From Methanosarcinales archaeon (GTDB lineage: Archaea > Halobacteriota > Methanosarcinia > Methanosarcinales > Methanocomedenaceae): a stretch of DNA of 15,235 bases. A program made the position numbers and the translations under genes. This document shows positions 1 to 7,341 of the stretch, piece by piece (the first letter of the stretch is position 1; every line of letters starts with the position of its first letter). The notes under the pieces are model-generated. The model had not been told where the DNA came from, made no database searches, and saw nothing but the letters and a program-made list of their open reading frames with translations. Location of the stretch: the NCBI GenBank assembly GCA_030666885.1, contig DAOUWY010000020.1, positions 1-15,235 on the forward strand, in the 5' to 3' direction.

Positions 1-9
1 ATTTAGCAT

Positions 10-31
10 GAAAGTACCCTTGGGTTCTTTC
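10..31 (-). terminator. Hairpin at the end of the exosome superoperon
   Basis: Bases 10-19 (GAAAGTACCC) and 22-31 (GGGTTCTTTC) pair with one internal T-T mismatch. The hairpin overlaps the stop codon of the last gene. No convincing U-tract follows on the minus strand, so a termination role is an inference from its position at the end of a 9 kb unidirectional gene series. Confidence 0.3.
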
Positions 32-275
32 ATCTTTTTGTGCATGTTATTCGAAGAATTTCATGTACGTTTTTTAATACTGTGACCTTTATTTTATCTT
101 TGCATTTTAAGTTTGGATGGATGCCATACCATTTTTTCAATCCTGGTATTCTTCCATCTTCGAGTTTATGAGTGAAAATAGTACCAGCGTCTGTTTCAAT
201 TATAATCTGTTCAATCACTTCAAATTGAAAAAGCCACCTTTTACAGACAACAAAAATACCAGGAGTGATATTCAC
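30..275 (-). CDS. Unidentified 81-residue protein, last gene of the superoperon
   Basis: I do not recognise this family. The product is 81 residues, starts with GTG and overlaps the DHH phosphoesterase stop in the sequence GTGA, which argues that it is a translated, coupled gene. Alternating hydrophobic and charged stretches (VIEQIIIETDAGTIFTHKLE; KIKVTVLKNVHEILRI) suggest a small beta-rich domain. It has no transmembrane segment and no signal peptide. Four scattered cysteines or histidines do not form a CxxC pair. It is somewhat more AT-rich than the gene before it. Placement after RNA-processing genes hints at RNA or nucleotide biology, but that is guilt by association. Confidence 0.6.
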   Translation of the reverse strand: MNITPGIFVVCKRWLFQFEVIEQIIIETDAGTIFTHKLEDGRIPGLKKWYGIHPNLKCKDKIKVTVLKNVHEILRITCTKR

Positions 276-1231
276 CCATTCTTATACCGCTGCAGTATCT
301 CTACAGTCATATCCAGACAGCTTTTAAGTATCTCCTGGACATCACCCCCATCCACATCCAGCCCTGCGGCACCATCATGTCCCCCGCCCGTACCACCATA
401 CACCTTACTAACATCATGCATGATCTGGCCCATATTCACACCCTCATCAATAGCAGTGCGTCTTGCCCGGCCGCTGATCCTGGTAACACCATCTTTCTCG
501 GCACCAACGAAAGACACATCAGCACCGATATGGGTCAATATACCTGCCGCAGTACCACCGAAAGAACTTATAGTACTAATAGCAATGATATGTTCACCTA
601 CCCGCTGGATCTGCGCCCTCATAGCCGCTTTCAGGATGGCTATCCTCATACTGATATCCTGGGGCGTGGATGCTAATATATCCACCACTTCCCCATATTC
701 CACTCCGCTGGTCTCTATGATCTCTGCCAGTGTCCTTAATGACTGGGGTGAAGCATATTTAAAATTACCTGTATCAGTGATAATACCGGTAATAAGGGAT
801 ATGGCAGACTTCCTCATGACAGGAGCATCCATACTCTTGATTATTTCGAACACAATTTCTGCAGTAGAACTGGCACACCTGTGTATATAAAATTCTGCAT
901 CATCCTTTATTGAACATGTTGAATGATGGTCCACGACAGCATATTTTGTTAACTTTGTATCATTAAGCTGCGCCTGTGTACTAGTATCCACAACTACAGT
1001 AAAATCATAATTTGAAGGATCAGGACCTACAACAACCTTGATTTCAAGTGCATTGATCAACATATTGGCAACACGGTTGCATCCATCCACCACACCAACG
1101 ACTCCCCCCATAGCCTCAGCTAACGTATATGCACTTCCTACTGCATCCGGGTCTGCATTCCGGTGACAGATAAATAGGATATTTGAATAATCCAGGAGCC
1201 GGTTGTAAAAACCGAACTCATCGACTTCCAT
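272..1231 (-). CDS. DHH/DHHA1 family phosphoesterase (RecJ/NrnA-like)
   Basis: This 319-residue protein has the full DHH phosphoesterase signature. Motif I is HRNADPDAVGSA (H23, D27, D29), motif II is VVDTS (D82), motif III is VDHHS (D101, H102, H103), and a further metal-ligand region is ITDTGNF (D153). The C-terminal DHHA1 substrate-binding domain ends in GGGHDGAAG (282-290), with an ISGRARR segment before it. Members of this family hydrolyse phosphodiester bonds in short oligonucleotides, single-stranded nucleic acid or cyclic dinucleotides, using Mn2+. An exo- or nano-RNase role would complement the exosome genes upstream, but the substrate cannot be told from sequence. It starts 26 bases after prefoldin beta with a weak AGGT ribosome site and is coupled to the next small gene by a GTGA overlap. 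Confidence 0.9.
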   Translation of the reverse strand: MEVDEFGFYNRLLDYSNILFICHRNADPDAVGSAYTLAEAMGGVVGVVDGCNRVANMLINALEIKVVVGPDPSNYDFTVVVDTSTQAQLNDTKLTKYAVVDHHSTCSIKDDAEFYIHRCASSTAEIVFEIIKSMDAPVMRKSAISLITGIITDTGNFKYASPQSLRTLAEIIETSGVEYGEVVDILASTPQDISMRIAILKAAMRAQIQRVGEHIIAISTISSFGGTAAGILTHIGADVSFVGAEKDGVTRISGRARRTAIDEGVNMGQIMHDVSKVYGGTGGGHDGAAGLDVDGGDVQEILKSCLDMTVEILQRYKNG

Positions 1232-1257
1232 GGTCTGATACCTACAAAAGCTGAAAT

Positions 1258-1620
1258 TTATTCAGCATGCATTCCTGGTGAACCCACAGACGTCTTAAGT
1301 TGTTCCTGTAATTGTGTAAATCTCTTATGGATCCGTTCTTCCTGCCTGATAATTGTCTGAAGTCTAAGATCAAGGGTTTCCTTCTTTTCCTTTAAATCCT
1401 CGATAACATTGCCTTTTTCGGCTTTTATCATCAAGTTGCCAATATTCTTAAAAACAGTTACGTCCTCATCTATCTTTCCAAGTTCCTCAAGAGCCATGTC
1501 AGACTCTTTTACCATAATCTCTAACTGGCTTTTTTGCTGCGCCAAAGCCTGGGCCTGTTGCTGTACCTGCTGCAATTGTGCAATCTGGTTCTGGACCTGT
1601 GGTGGTAATTCTCCGCTCAT
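1258..1620 (-). CDS. pfdB: Prefoldin beta subunit
   Basis: The product is 120 residues, the normal size for archaeal prefoldin beta (GimC beta). Its layout is two long glutamine/lysine/glutamate-rich coiled-coil helices (about 5-45 and 70-112) joined by a short beta-hairpin segment (GKIDEDVTVFKNIGNLMIK). Prefoldin is a cytosolic hexamer of two alpha and four beta subunits that captures unfolded chains and hands them to the thermosome chaperonin. The ATG is preceded by an AGGTGA ribosome site at good distance. It sits 55 bases after pcc1, in the usual archaeal order pcc1-pfdB at the end of the exosome superoperon. Confidence 0.95.
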   Translation of the reverse strand: MSGELPPQVQNQIAQLQQVQQQAQALAQQKSQLEIMVKESDMALEELGKIDEDVTVFKNIGNLMIKAEKGNVIEDLKEKKETLDLRLQTIIRQEERIHKRFTQLQEQLKTSVGSPGMHAE

Positions 1621-1675
1621 TAAAATTCACCTATTCATATATCAATTTGATTTCATTCATGCCACAATAGTACTT

Positions 1676-1915
1676 CTAACTTTCTATTGTCGCATTCATC
1701 TCAAACGCTATCCTTATAAGTCGCAGCCATCCGTTCAAGGCAGCCCTCATGGATACCATATCCTCAGAACATATCCTCAGAGCCAGTGAATTACCTTGTA
1801 TCCCCAATTCGGTGGTACTACGTTGATGAACAGCTTCCAGCTCAGGCTTAAGGGATTGGTACACTACCTGAATGTCCCCATCTATTTCAAAAAAAAACTC
1901 AGATTTGATTTCCAG
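1676..1915 (-). CDS. pcc1: KEOPS complex subunit Pcc1, probable CTG start
   Basis: Pcc1 is the small dimerising subunit of KEOPS, which makes the universal t6A37 modification of ANN-decoding tRNAs with Kae1, Bud32 and Cgi121. The C-terminal half is diagnostic: the segments VVYQSLKPEL, STTELGIQGNSLALRICSED and MRAALNGWLRLIRIAFE match the family pattern. The frame is open upstream only to a TAA at 1928-1930, with no ATG, GTG or TTG where the first beta strand must begin. The internal GTG at 1864 would delete that strand. CTG at 1915, giving LEIKSEFFFEIDGD, yields 79 residues, the normal length, and AAGGGG lies 8 bases upstream. A run of nine T bases lies inside this N-terminus, but neither alternative frame is better. 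Family call is firm; the start is an inference. Confidence 0.8.
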   Translation of the reverse strand: MEIKSEFFFEIDGDIQVVYQSLKPELEAVHQRSTTELGIQGNSLALRICSEDMVSMRAALNGWLRLIRIAFEMNATIES

Positions 1916-1998
1916 ACCAAAAACCCCTTAATAGTCCTAAGAAAGTAAAAATAAAAAAAATGGAGAGTATCTAAGTACCCTCCTGTAAAAACCCTACG

Positions 1999-2136
1999 CT
2001 AGACTGCTTCCACCCTTTTCACCAGGGTGGGTCTTTGTTTTATCAGTATGCGATGTCCGCAATAAGGACATCGGATACCCATAGCCTCATAGTCGATCTC
2101 GACCAGACGCTTACAACGGGTGCAGTAATAAACCAT
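1999..2136 (-). CDS. rpoP: DNA-directed RNA polymerase subunit P (Rpo12)
   Basis: A 45-residue protein found by direct translation: it begins MVYYCTRCKRLVEIDYEAMG and ends LVKRVEAV. Four cysteines form one zinc site (C5xxC8 and C23xxC26, the latter in IRCPYCGHRILIK). This is the archaeal counterpart of eukaryotic Rpb12/RPABC4, a core polymerase subunit that helps bridge the Rpo3 and Rpo10 side of the enzyme. The length is typical. An AGGTGA ribosome site lies upstream of the ATG, and the gene starts 23 bases after L37Ae, the usual neighbour. The stop is TAG. Confidence 0.95.
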   Translation of the reverse strand: MVYYCTRCKRLVEIDYEAMGIRCPYCGHRILIKQRPTLVKRVEAV

Positions 2137-2159
2137 ATATCAGTTCACCTGTGGATTAT

Positions 2160-2657
2160 CTACAATGTATCGTCAGCAATATCCGTAGCTGTAGTATCTA
2201 TTTCCGTTTCCACTTCTGTATCTACTACTGCATCTGCTTGTTCATCCATTTCGACTTTTGCTTCAACATCAGTTGCAAATTCTGATACAGCATCTACTTT
2301 AGTTTCCACTTCCTGTGAGGTCTCTTCAGCTTCAATGGTCCCGGGAATGATATCTTCTATCTCCTCATATAAAATGTCAGATTCCATTGCCTTCTTGACA
2401 GACCTTGCTGCAACAAGCCCAACAGATGTCTTTGGTACATATGTACCGCCTGAAAAAGTATAATCACATTTCTTACAGTTCCAGATACCAGTATCGGTAC
2501 GGCGTATTGCAATAATACCGCACCTGGGGCACTTATATCCCTGTCTCATACGTTCTTCAATATCAGCAACCAGTTTCCTGTTCTTTCTGCCGTAACGGAC
2601 ACCGAACCTGCCTGCTGAGCGGGTCTTGTGACCTTTACGGGTATATTTTTTCGCCAT
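2160..2657 (-). CDS. rpl37ae: Large ribosomal subunit protein L37Ae with long acidic tail
   Basis: Residues 1-91 are a standard archaeal L37Ae (eL43): a basic start (MAKKYTRKGHKTRSAGRFG) and one zinc-ribbon with C43xxC46 (YKCPRCG) and C61xxC64 (WNCKKCDYTFSGG). Family members are usually about 90 residues. Here the frame continues for some 74 residues rich in Glu, Asp, Thr, Val and Ala, with almost no aromatic residues, before a TAG. The tail is in the same frame with no gap, so it is part of the predicted protein. Its charge is opposite to the rRNA-binding core. The ATG is 4 bases after the rrp42 stop, with GGAGAT overlapping the end of rrp42 as ribosome site. Confidence 0.93.
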   Translation of the reverse strand: MAKKYTRKGHKTRSAGRFGVRYGRKNRKLVADIEERMRQGYKCPRCGIIAIRRTDTGIWNCKKCDYTFSGGTYVPKTSVGLVAARSVKKAMESDILYEEIEDIIPGTIEAEETSQEVETKVDAVSEFATDVEAKVEMDEQADAVVDTEVETEIDTTATDIADDTL

Positions 2658-2661
2658 AATC

Positions 2662-3441
2662 TTAAATCTCCAGGAATTTTTCTCTTATATCCTGTGCCTT
2701 CTTACAGGCCACTTCTACTATGTGGTTAATCTGGTCCGGTGATAATGAACCACTGCCACTCTTCTGCATGCCGGCAAGTGCACCTTCCTGATTGGATATC
2801 ACAGTTAACTTGGTATTTGCGACCCTTTCTTCCTGAAGGGATGGGTCAAATACAATTCCGCCACCGATATCCACAGCAGTTACAGATACGGGTATATCTC
2901 TTATTGGCAGCGGTGCATCTTCACCCAGTTCATACCGCTCTGCCGGAATTGTGGCTGTAAGCAATGCAGCTATAGAACCAAGTGCAGCCGCATCCATTAT
3001 ATTTCCGCCATCATCCAGCACATGTATGTCGATGAAAATAATCCAGACCTTTTCACCTTCAATCATGCACAGCTTCTTTAAATCTATTGCGCCGGATTCC
3101 CTGATACCTCGATCAGTCACCCTGGCAAGTTCTACGGCATTCTCCCTTGGAGGACCCGATTCGAATTCTGGAGATGCAAGAGGTATAAGTTCCAGGCTGG
3201 TAATTATCACACCTACATCAGGTGTATCAGGGAAAGGAGTTCCCGGACTGATCTTTACACCGACAATTAATTTAGTATCGCCAATTTCCACACGGGCCGA
3301 ACCTTCTGCCTTTGATATTACACCAGTTTCAATCTTAATTTCCCTGATCTCATCAAACGCCCGGCCGTCTGCCCGCTCACCCTTCAGCATTAGATTATAC
3401 AGTTGGTCCTTCTGGATTATTGAAACTATTTCCTTATTCAT
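2662..3441 (-). CDS. rrp42: Archaeal exosome subunit Rrp42 (inactive RNase PH-like)
   Basis: Rrp42 pairs with Rrp41 to form the hexameric RNase PH ring of the archaeal exosome, which degrades RNA phosphorolytically from the 3' end. Rrp42 itself lacks the catalytic residues but builds the active site jointly with Rrp41. The chosen ATG gives 259 residues starting MNKEIVSIIQKDQLYNLMLK. A longer reading to 3630 only overlaps rrp41 in another frame and is rejected. GAGGAGGAG precedes the start. The RNase PH fold is clear: GERADGRAFDEIREIKIETG, SARVEIGDTKLIVGVK, ESGPPRENAVELARVTDRG, then IDIHVLDDGGNIMDAAALGS. The start overlaps the rrp41 stop by 8 bases. Confidence 0.96.
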   Translation of the reverse strand: MNKEIVSIIQKDQLYNLMLKGERADGRAFDEIREIKIETGVISKAEGSARVEIGDTKLIVGVKISPGTPFPDTPDVGVIITSLELIPLASPEFESGPPRENAVELARVTDRGIRESGAIDLKKLCMIEGEKVWIIFIDIHVLDDGGNIMDAAALGSIAALLTATIPAERYELGEDAPLPIRDIPVSVTAVDIGGGIVFDPSLQEERVANTKLTVISNQEGALAGMQKSGSGSLSPDQINHIVEVACKKAQDIREKFLEI

Positions 3442-4462
3442 TGGAACTCTCCTCCTCACTCTCATCCATTTGACCGTCAGTCTCATCAGCGTTTTCCCCT
3501 GTGTAAGGAACCTCTTCGCCGGAATCTTCCGACTCCCCCACATCGCCTGCCTTGACGGTATCTTCAGAATCTCCGGTTTCTCTAATATCTTCAGTTTCTT
3601 CGGCATCTCCGGTTTCATTGGTATCGTCAATTTTTTCGGTATCTTCGATATCTTCAGTTACCTCGAGTGGAGTGACGCCTTCGGTTTCCTCTGGTGCATC
3701 TTTCTTGACATCTTCTGCAGCAGTGACCTCTGTGCCCGACACCTCTGTTTTCTTAGAATAATAATCGATCAGTGCCTTCCTTTGCATTTCATATACCTGC
3801 CTGCACCCTTCCTGTGCCATTTCCAGGCCCTGCCTGAACTCCTCTTCAGTAAGGTGGCCGTCCATCTGGAGCAGTGTGATCTTGCCATCAGGTGTCATTG
3901 CTATAGGCATATCTGCCTGGCCATAATTGTCCTCATCCTTGTTCAAATCCAGTACAAGAGTATCATCTACCTTTCCGACAGCACACGCTGAGACCAGTGA
4001 CCTCATCGGGATTCCTGCATCTGCCAAGGCAACGGATGCAGCATTAAGGGCTGCCGTCCTTGTACCTGCATCTGCCTGCAGGACCTCCACAAAAATATCT
4101 ATTGCAGATTTAGGGAAATATTCAGTGAATATCTGGTCCTCAAGAGCTTCACGGCTTACCTTTGAAACTTCAATACTGCGGCGGTCAGGCCCTGGACGCT
4201 TGCGGTCCTCTACCGAAAAAGAAGCCATATTGTACTTGTACCTTACAATAGCCCTGTTGGATTTTTGCTGGTGCCTGGGGTGTACTTCCCTCGGACCGTA
4301 AACTGCTGCCATTACCTTATTTTTACCGAATTCAAGATAACACGAACCATCGGCCCGGCTCAATACGCCGACCTCGATTTTAACATCCCTTATCTCGTTG
4401 GCCCGCCTATTGTCAGAACGAATGCCATTTTCATCTATGAACTTTTCTGGTTTGTCTGTCAT
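3434..4462 (-). CDS. rrp41: Archaeal exosome subunit Rrp41 (catalytic) with acidic tail
   Basis: Rrp41 is the catalytic RNase PH-type subunit that uses phosphate to release nucleoside diphosphates from RNA 3' ends. The core covers about residues 1-237: NGIRSDNRRANEIRDVKIEV, the phosphate and RNA-binding RKRPGPDRRSIEVS (88-100), and NKDEDNYGQADMPIA with D178 and D184 at the places of the catalytic aspartates known in Sulfolobus Rrp41. Archaeal Rrp41 usually stops soon after YYSKK. Here about 103 more residues follow, made of short repeats such as ETGD, EDT and ETED, strongly acidic and probably disordered. The start is preceded by purine-rich AGAGGAAAGAGG. It is 36 bases after rrp4 and overlaps rrp42. 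Confidence 0.96.
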   Translation of the reverse strand: MTDKPEKFIDENGIRSDNRRANEIRDVKIEVGVLSRADGSCYLEFGKNKVMAAVYGPREVHPRHQQKSNRAIVRYKYNMASFSVEDRKRPGPDRRSIEVSKVSREALEDQIFTEYFPKSAIDIFVEVLQADAGTRTAALNAASVALADAGIPMRSLVSACAVGKVDDTLVLDLNKDEDNYGQADMPIAMTPDGKITLLQMDGHLTEEEFRQGLEMAQEGCRQVYEMQRKALIDYYSKKTEVSGTEVTAAEDVKKDAPEETEGVTPLEVTEDIEDTEKIDDTNETGDAEETEDIRETGDSEDTVKAGDVGESEDSGEEVPYTGENADETDGQMDESEEESSNE

Positions 4463-4498
4463 TTACAATTCCTCTCTTTCCTCTCTCAACTCAATCAA

Positions 4499-5212
4499 TC
4501 AGTCCAGTAGTTCATCCAATATCTTTGAACCTGCTGGTTTCACTGTTTCTTGTTCTTTTTCCACATTTCCTTTCAGGAAACCACTTATCCGATCAGTGAG
4601 TCCATCAATATGAGCTTCATTTTCAATAATCTGTATCGCTTCTATAGCCCTATCCATATCATGGTCCTTGCCGGTTATCCAGACAACTCCGTTCTGGCCA
4701 ACAAAGATGTTGCAGTTTGTCTCCTTTTTCAACATAGATATCATGGATCCATTTCTGCCGATCATCCTTGGCACTTTTACTGCCAAGATCTGGACAATCC
4801 TTCCACTGGTAATGGGTTTTAACTTATTGTTCCTCATTGTTAGTTCTATCTTCATGGAACGTGAAACATTTTTAACCATAACAAGCACGGATGAACCAAC
4901 ATCCAGGTATTTAACCATGTCTGAGGAATCAATACGTCTCGGATATTCAGATACATTAAGCAATCCCTCATATGGTGATTTGATATCCATGATCCAGTTC
5001 GAGAAAGTAATCTCACTCACAGTGGCCACGATCAAATCCCCATCCTGTGGAATATACTTTCCTGATAAGGAAACCACCCGTATCTTTTCCTTTTCACTTG
5101 CAAGTCCGAAAAGATTTGAATAAACCTTTCCCTCACTCACATAGGTGCCGTCTCCTGCTTTCTTGACATCGTCAGAAAGAAACTCACCTGGCACCACAAT
5201 GTGCTTATCCAT
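4499..5212 (-). CDS. rrp4: Archaeal exosome cap subunit Rrp4
   Basis: Rrp4 forms the trimeric cap above the Rrp41-Rrp42 ring and feeds RNA into its pore. The 237-residue protein shows the expected order: an N-terminal domain (IVVPGEFLSDD), an S1 RNA-binding domain at about 60-128 (DGDLIVATVSEI to KIELTMRN), and a KH domain at about 136-200 with the GxxG loop GRNG at 152-155 (VPRMIGRNGSM). A short charged tail ends in ILDELLD. GAGGTT sits 7 bases before the ATG. It lies between sbds and rrp41, the standard archaeal order. Confidence 0.96.
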   Translation of the reverse strand: MDKHIVVPGEFLSDDVKKAGDGTYVSEGKVYSNLFGLASEKEKIRVVSLSGKYIPQDGDLIVATVSEITFSNWIMDIKSPYEGLLNVSEYPRRIDSSDMVKYLDVGSSVLVMVKNVSRSMKIELTMRNNKLKPITSGRIVQILAVKVPRMIGRNGSMISMLKKETNCNIFVGQNGVVWITGKDHDMDRAIEAIQIIENEAHIDGLTDRISGFLKGNVEKEQETVKPAGSKILDELLD

Positions 5213-5254
5213 TTTTCATAACCTCAACCTGGTAATCTAGTAATAATTCGAATT

Positions 5255-5950
5255 TCATTTCAGGATCTTTATCTCTGCGTTTCCCTTGGTAAGGTGGTTA
5301 ACCAGACCGAACAGGTCGTCCTGCAAACCAGCAGGTATTGTGACTACGCCAATCCATGAACCATCCTTTTGCCATTCTTCTTTTGTGAGTGTGCCGAATT
5401 TTGATACAGGGCCGTAAGCTTTCGGGGCATAATCCATACCAATCTTTATTGCGATACTGATCTCTTCAAAACGTATGGGGATGATAGGGCGTATCGCCTT
5501 CATCACGATATTCACCTGGTCATCCACGCTCTTCATGGCATCAATATGCACACCCGCCTCTTCCATGGCATGTTCGATCCTCATAGGCGGATGCGGGGTC
5601 TTGGTCTGGGGATTAATGGCATTGGCAGCGATCATGCTGATTATCTGGCGTTTTTTGTCCTCAAGTATCTTTTTCCTCTGTTCTGTTGTCAGGTGTATTT
5701 CACCATGCAGAATGATCTGCCTGGCAATTTCAAATGTATCCTGTGTCTCGAATGTATTATCAATATCCTTTTCTGCAGGACGGTCGCCCTTGCTGGCATC
5801 TTCAAAAACGTCTTCAACTGCCAGTACCATTTCCATGTCTATCTCTTCACCCCTTTTCATGGAAAAAGCTGCATCCGGGTCCACATATACTTCGAACTGC
5901 TTCCCACCTTTCTTAAGCCTGGCAATTACGGCATCATCCAATGTGACCAT
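5255..5950 (-). CDS. sdo1: Ribosome maturation protein SBDS homologue
   Basis: The 231-residue product is a full-length archaeal SBDS (COG1500). The N-terminal FYSH domain starts MVTLDDAVIARLKKGGKQFE and contains the conserved block DASKGDRPAEKDI. The central helical part has ILEDKKRQIISMIAANAINP followed by QTKTPHPPMRIE. The C-terminal ferredoxin-like domain begins near PIIPIRFEEISIAIKI. In eukaryotes SBDS works with EFL1 to release eIF6 from 60S subunits; the archaeal protein is thought to act with aIF6 and EF-2 in the same step. The ATG is 30 bases after psmA and has no strong ribosome site. Confidence 0.96.
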   Translation of the reverse strand: MVTLDDAVIARLKKGGKQFEVYVDPDAAFSMKRGEEIDMEMVLAVEDVFEDASKGDRPAEKDIDNTFETQDTFEIARQIILHGEIHLTTEQRKKILEDKKRQIISMIAANAINPQTKTPHPPMRIEHAMEEAGVHIDAMKSVDDQVNIVMKAIRPIIPIRFEEISIAIKIGMDYAPKAYGPVSKFGTLTKEEWQKDGSWIGVVTIPAGLQDDLFGLVNHLTKGNAEIKILK

Positions 5951-5980
5951 GATAAAACCAACAATTTGTATTGAGATCGG

Positions 5981-6784
5981 TTATTCTTCCCCGGTCTCTT
6001 CTTCGATCATCTCTTCACTTTCAACATCTTCTTCAGTTCCGGTTTCTTCTTTGTTTGAATGATTTTCCAATATCACATTGACATTATCGGCAACTTCTTC
6101 GGAACTGAGTTTCTTGAACTGCCTGGTTTCAAGTTCAACTACACCTACCTCGATGGTAGAAGCATCAAACTTGTCCTCTGTTGTACTATGAAGAGCTTCC
6201 AGACCAAGTAATATTGCGTCCGTGAGCTTGATGTCATCGGTATACTTCTCTTCAAAGACCTCCATAACCTCAGCCCGGCCCGCACCTATTCCGGTAGCTT
6301 TGTATTCAAGCAGGGCACCGCTGGGGTCGGTCTCGAAGAGCCTTGCCGCACTATCCTCAACACCGGCAATCAATAATGCCGTACCAAAGGGCCTGACTCC
6401 ACCGTACTGGGTATAGGTCTGCTTGAAATCGCAGATCTTCTTAGCCAGGACGTCCACGCCAATGGGCTCGTCATACGATACTTTATTGATCTGGGACTCT
6501 ACCCGCGCCCTGTCGATCAGTGCCCTGGCATCAGCCACAAGACCAGATGTGGCTGCACCCATATGATCGTCGATCTGGAATATCTTTTCAATAGATTCAG
6601 CTTCAAGTAATTTACTTGTTATTCGTTTATCTACAAGCAGTACAACGCCGTCAACTGCTTTTACTCCTACTGCCGTCGTTCCGCGTTTGACAGCTTCCCG
6701 GGCATATTCCACCTGGAACAACCTGCCATCAGGACTAAAAACCGTTATCGCCCTATCATATCCCATTTGAGGTGCCATCTGCAT
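5981..6784 (-). CDS. psmA: 20S proteasome alpha subunit
   Basis: PsmA forms the outer heptameric rings of the archaeal 20S proteasome, gating entry to the proteolytic beta chambers and docking PAN or Cdc48 ATPases. The N-terminus (MQMAPQMGYDRAITVFSPDG, then RLFQVEYAREAVKRGTTAVG) has the gate residues YDR and the YSPEGR-like H0 helix signature. K67 in SIEKIFQIDD corresponds to the pocket lysine that receives HbYX tails. The alpha subunit has no catalytic threonine, as expected. After about residue 242 the protein ends in a 25-residue tail that is more than half Glu or Asp (TGTEEDVESEEMIEEETGEE). Its start overlaps the pop5 stop by one base (TAATG). Confidence 0.97.
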   Translation of the reverse strand: MQMAPQMGYDRAITVFSPDGRLFQVEYAREAVKRGTTAVGVKAVDGVVLLVDKRITSKLLEAESIEKIFQIDDHMGAATSGLVADARALIDRARVESQINKVSYDEPIGVDVLAKKICDFKQTYTQYGGVRPFGTALLIAGVEDSAARLFETDPSGALLEYKATGIGAGRAEVMEVFEEKYTDDIKLTDAILLGLEALHSTTEDKFDASTIEVGVVELETRQFKKLSSEEVADNVNVILENHSNKEETGTEEDVESEEMIEEETGEE

Positions 6785-7341
6785 TATACATCAATCTCCT
6801 TATCTTTAATGTCAAAAACCGTAATACCAAAATATCTGGTATTAGAACGATTTAGTATTTCTAAAGAATGTGGGTCCTCTGACAACAAATCTATTTCGTT
6901 ATTATTCCGGTTTACTATTTTACCGGAAATAGTACCCACATCTATGATCAGCTTACATTCTTTTATTGTTTGGGTTCTTTTTCTCTCGGGTTCGGGCTCA
7001 TTTATGTCTTGTGTCAGTAAATACTTTTCTGTCGCTCCCCTGACGGTTCCTGATACACCCAATACCTTTATCCTGGTCCGCATTCCCTTTATCGCTGTTA
7101 CAATTGCAAGTACGGCCCTTGTTTCCCACATCCTATCCACCCTGCACTGGATAATACCCTTATTCTCCTCGAACGACATGAGACGGATCCCCATCTCACT
7201 GCTCCCTGCATCCCCAAGAAGTGTCGCTGCACAAAAGAGTATTTCATTAACAAGGTCCCGCCTTGGTATGTCCCCTTCTGATGTTATGGAAATGGCCAGA
7301 TACCTGTTCGATTCTCTCAAAGTAGGGGGCAGGATCTTCAT
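6784..7341 (-). CDS. rnp2: RNase P protein component 2 (Pop5) with extra C-terminal segment
   Basis: Pop5 is an archaeal RNase P protein that pairs with Rpp30 to activate the catalytic RNA for tRNA 5'-leader removal. The core at residues 1-110 is typical: LPPTLRESNRYLAISI, RRDLVNEILFCAATLLGDAG, GIIQCRVDRMWETRAVLAIV and the glycine-rich VLGVSGTVRGATEKYL. Many archaeal Pop5 proteins end soon after this point. Here a further 70 or so residues follow, with a charged linker (NEPEPERKR) and then CKLIIDVGTISGKIVN and RYFGITVFDIKDKEIDV, which look beta-rich and AT-biased. The gene overlaps rnp3 by ATGA and psmA by one base. Confidence 0.93.
   Translation of the reverse strand: MKILPPTLRESNRYLAISITSEGDIPRRDLVNEILFCAATLLGDAGSSEMGIRLMSFEENKGIIQCRVDRMWETRAVLAIVTAIKGMRTRIKVLGVSGTVRGATEKYLLTQDINEPEPERKRTQTIKECKLIIDVGTISGKIVNRNNNEIDLLSEDPHSLEILNRSNTRYFGITVFDIKDKEIDV

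Noticed and set aside
117..890. 257-codon frame opposite the DHH gene
   Set aside because: Antisense shadow of a gene with all DHH motifs; Pro/Ser/Ile-rich pattern without a recognisable domain.
3442..3630. Longer N-terminus for Rrp42 (63 extra codons)
   Set aside because: It overlaps the rrp41 tail in another frame, its composition is unlike RNase PH proteins, and the ATG at 3441 has a strong ribosome site and the expected start.
2951..3991. 346-codon frame opposite rrp42 and rrp41
   Set aside because: It is the antisense shadow of two clear exosome genes; its composition follows their codons.
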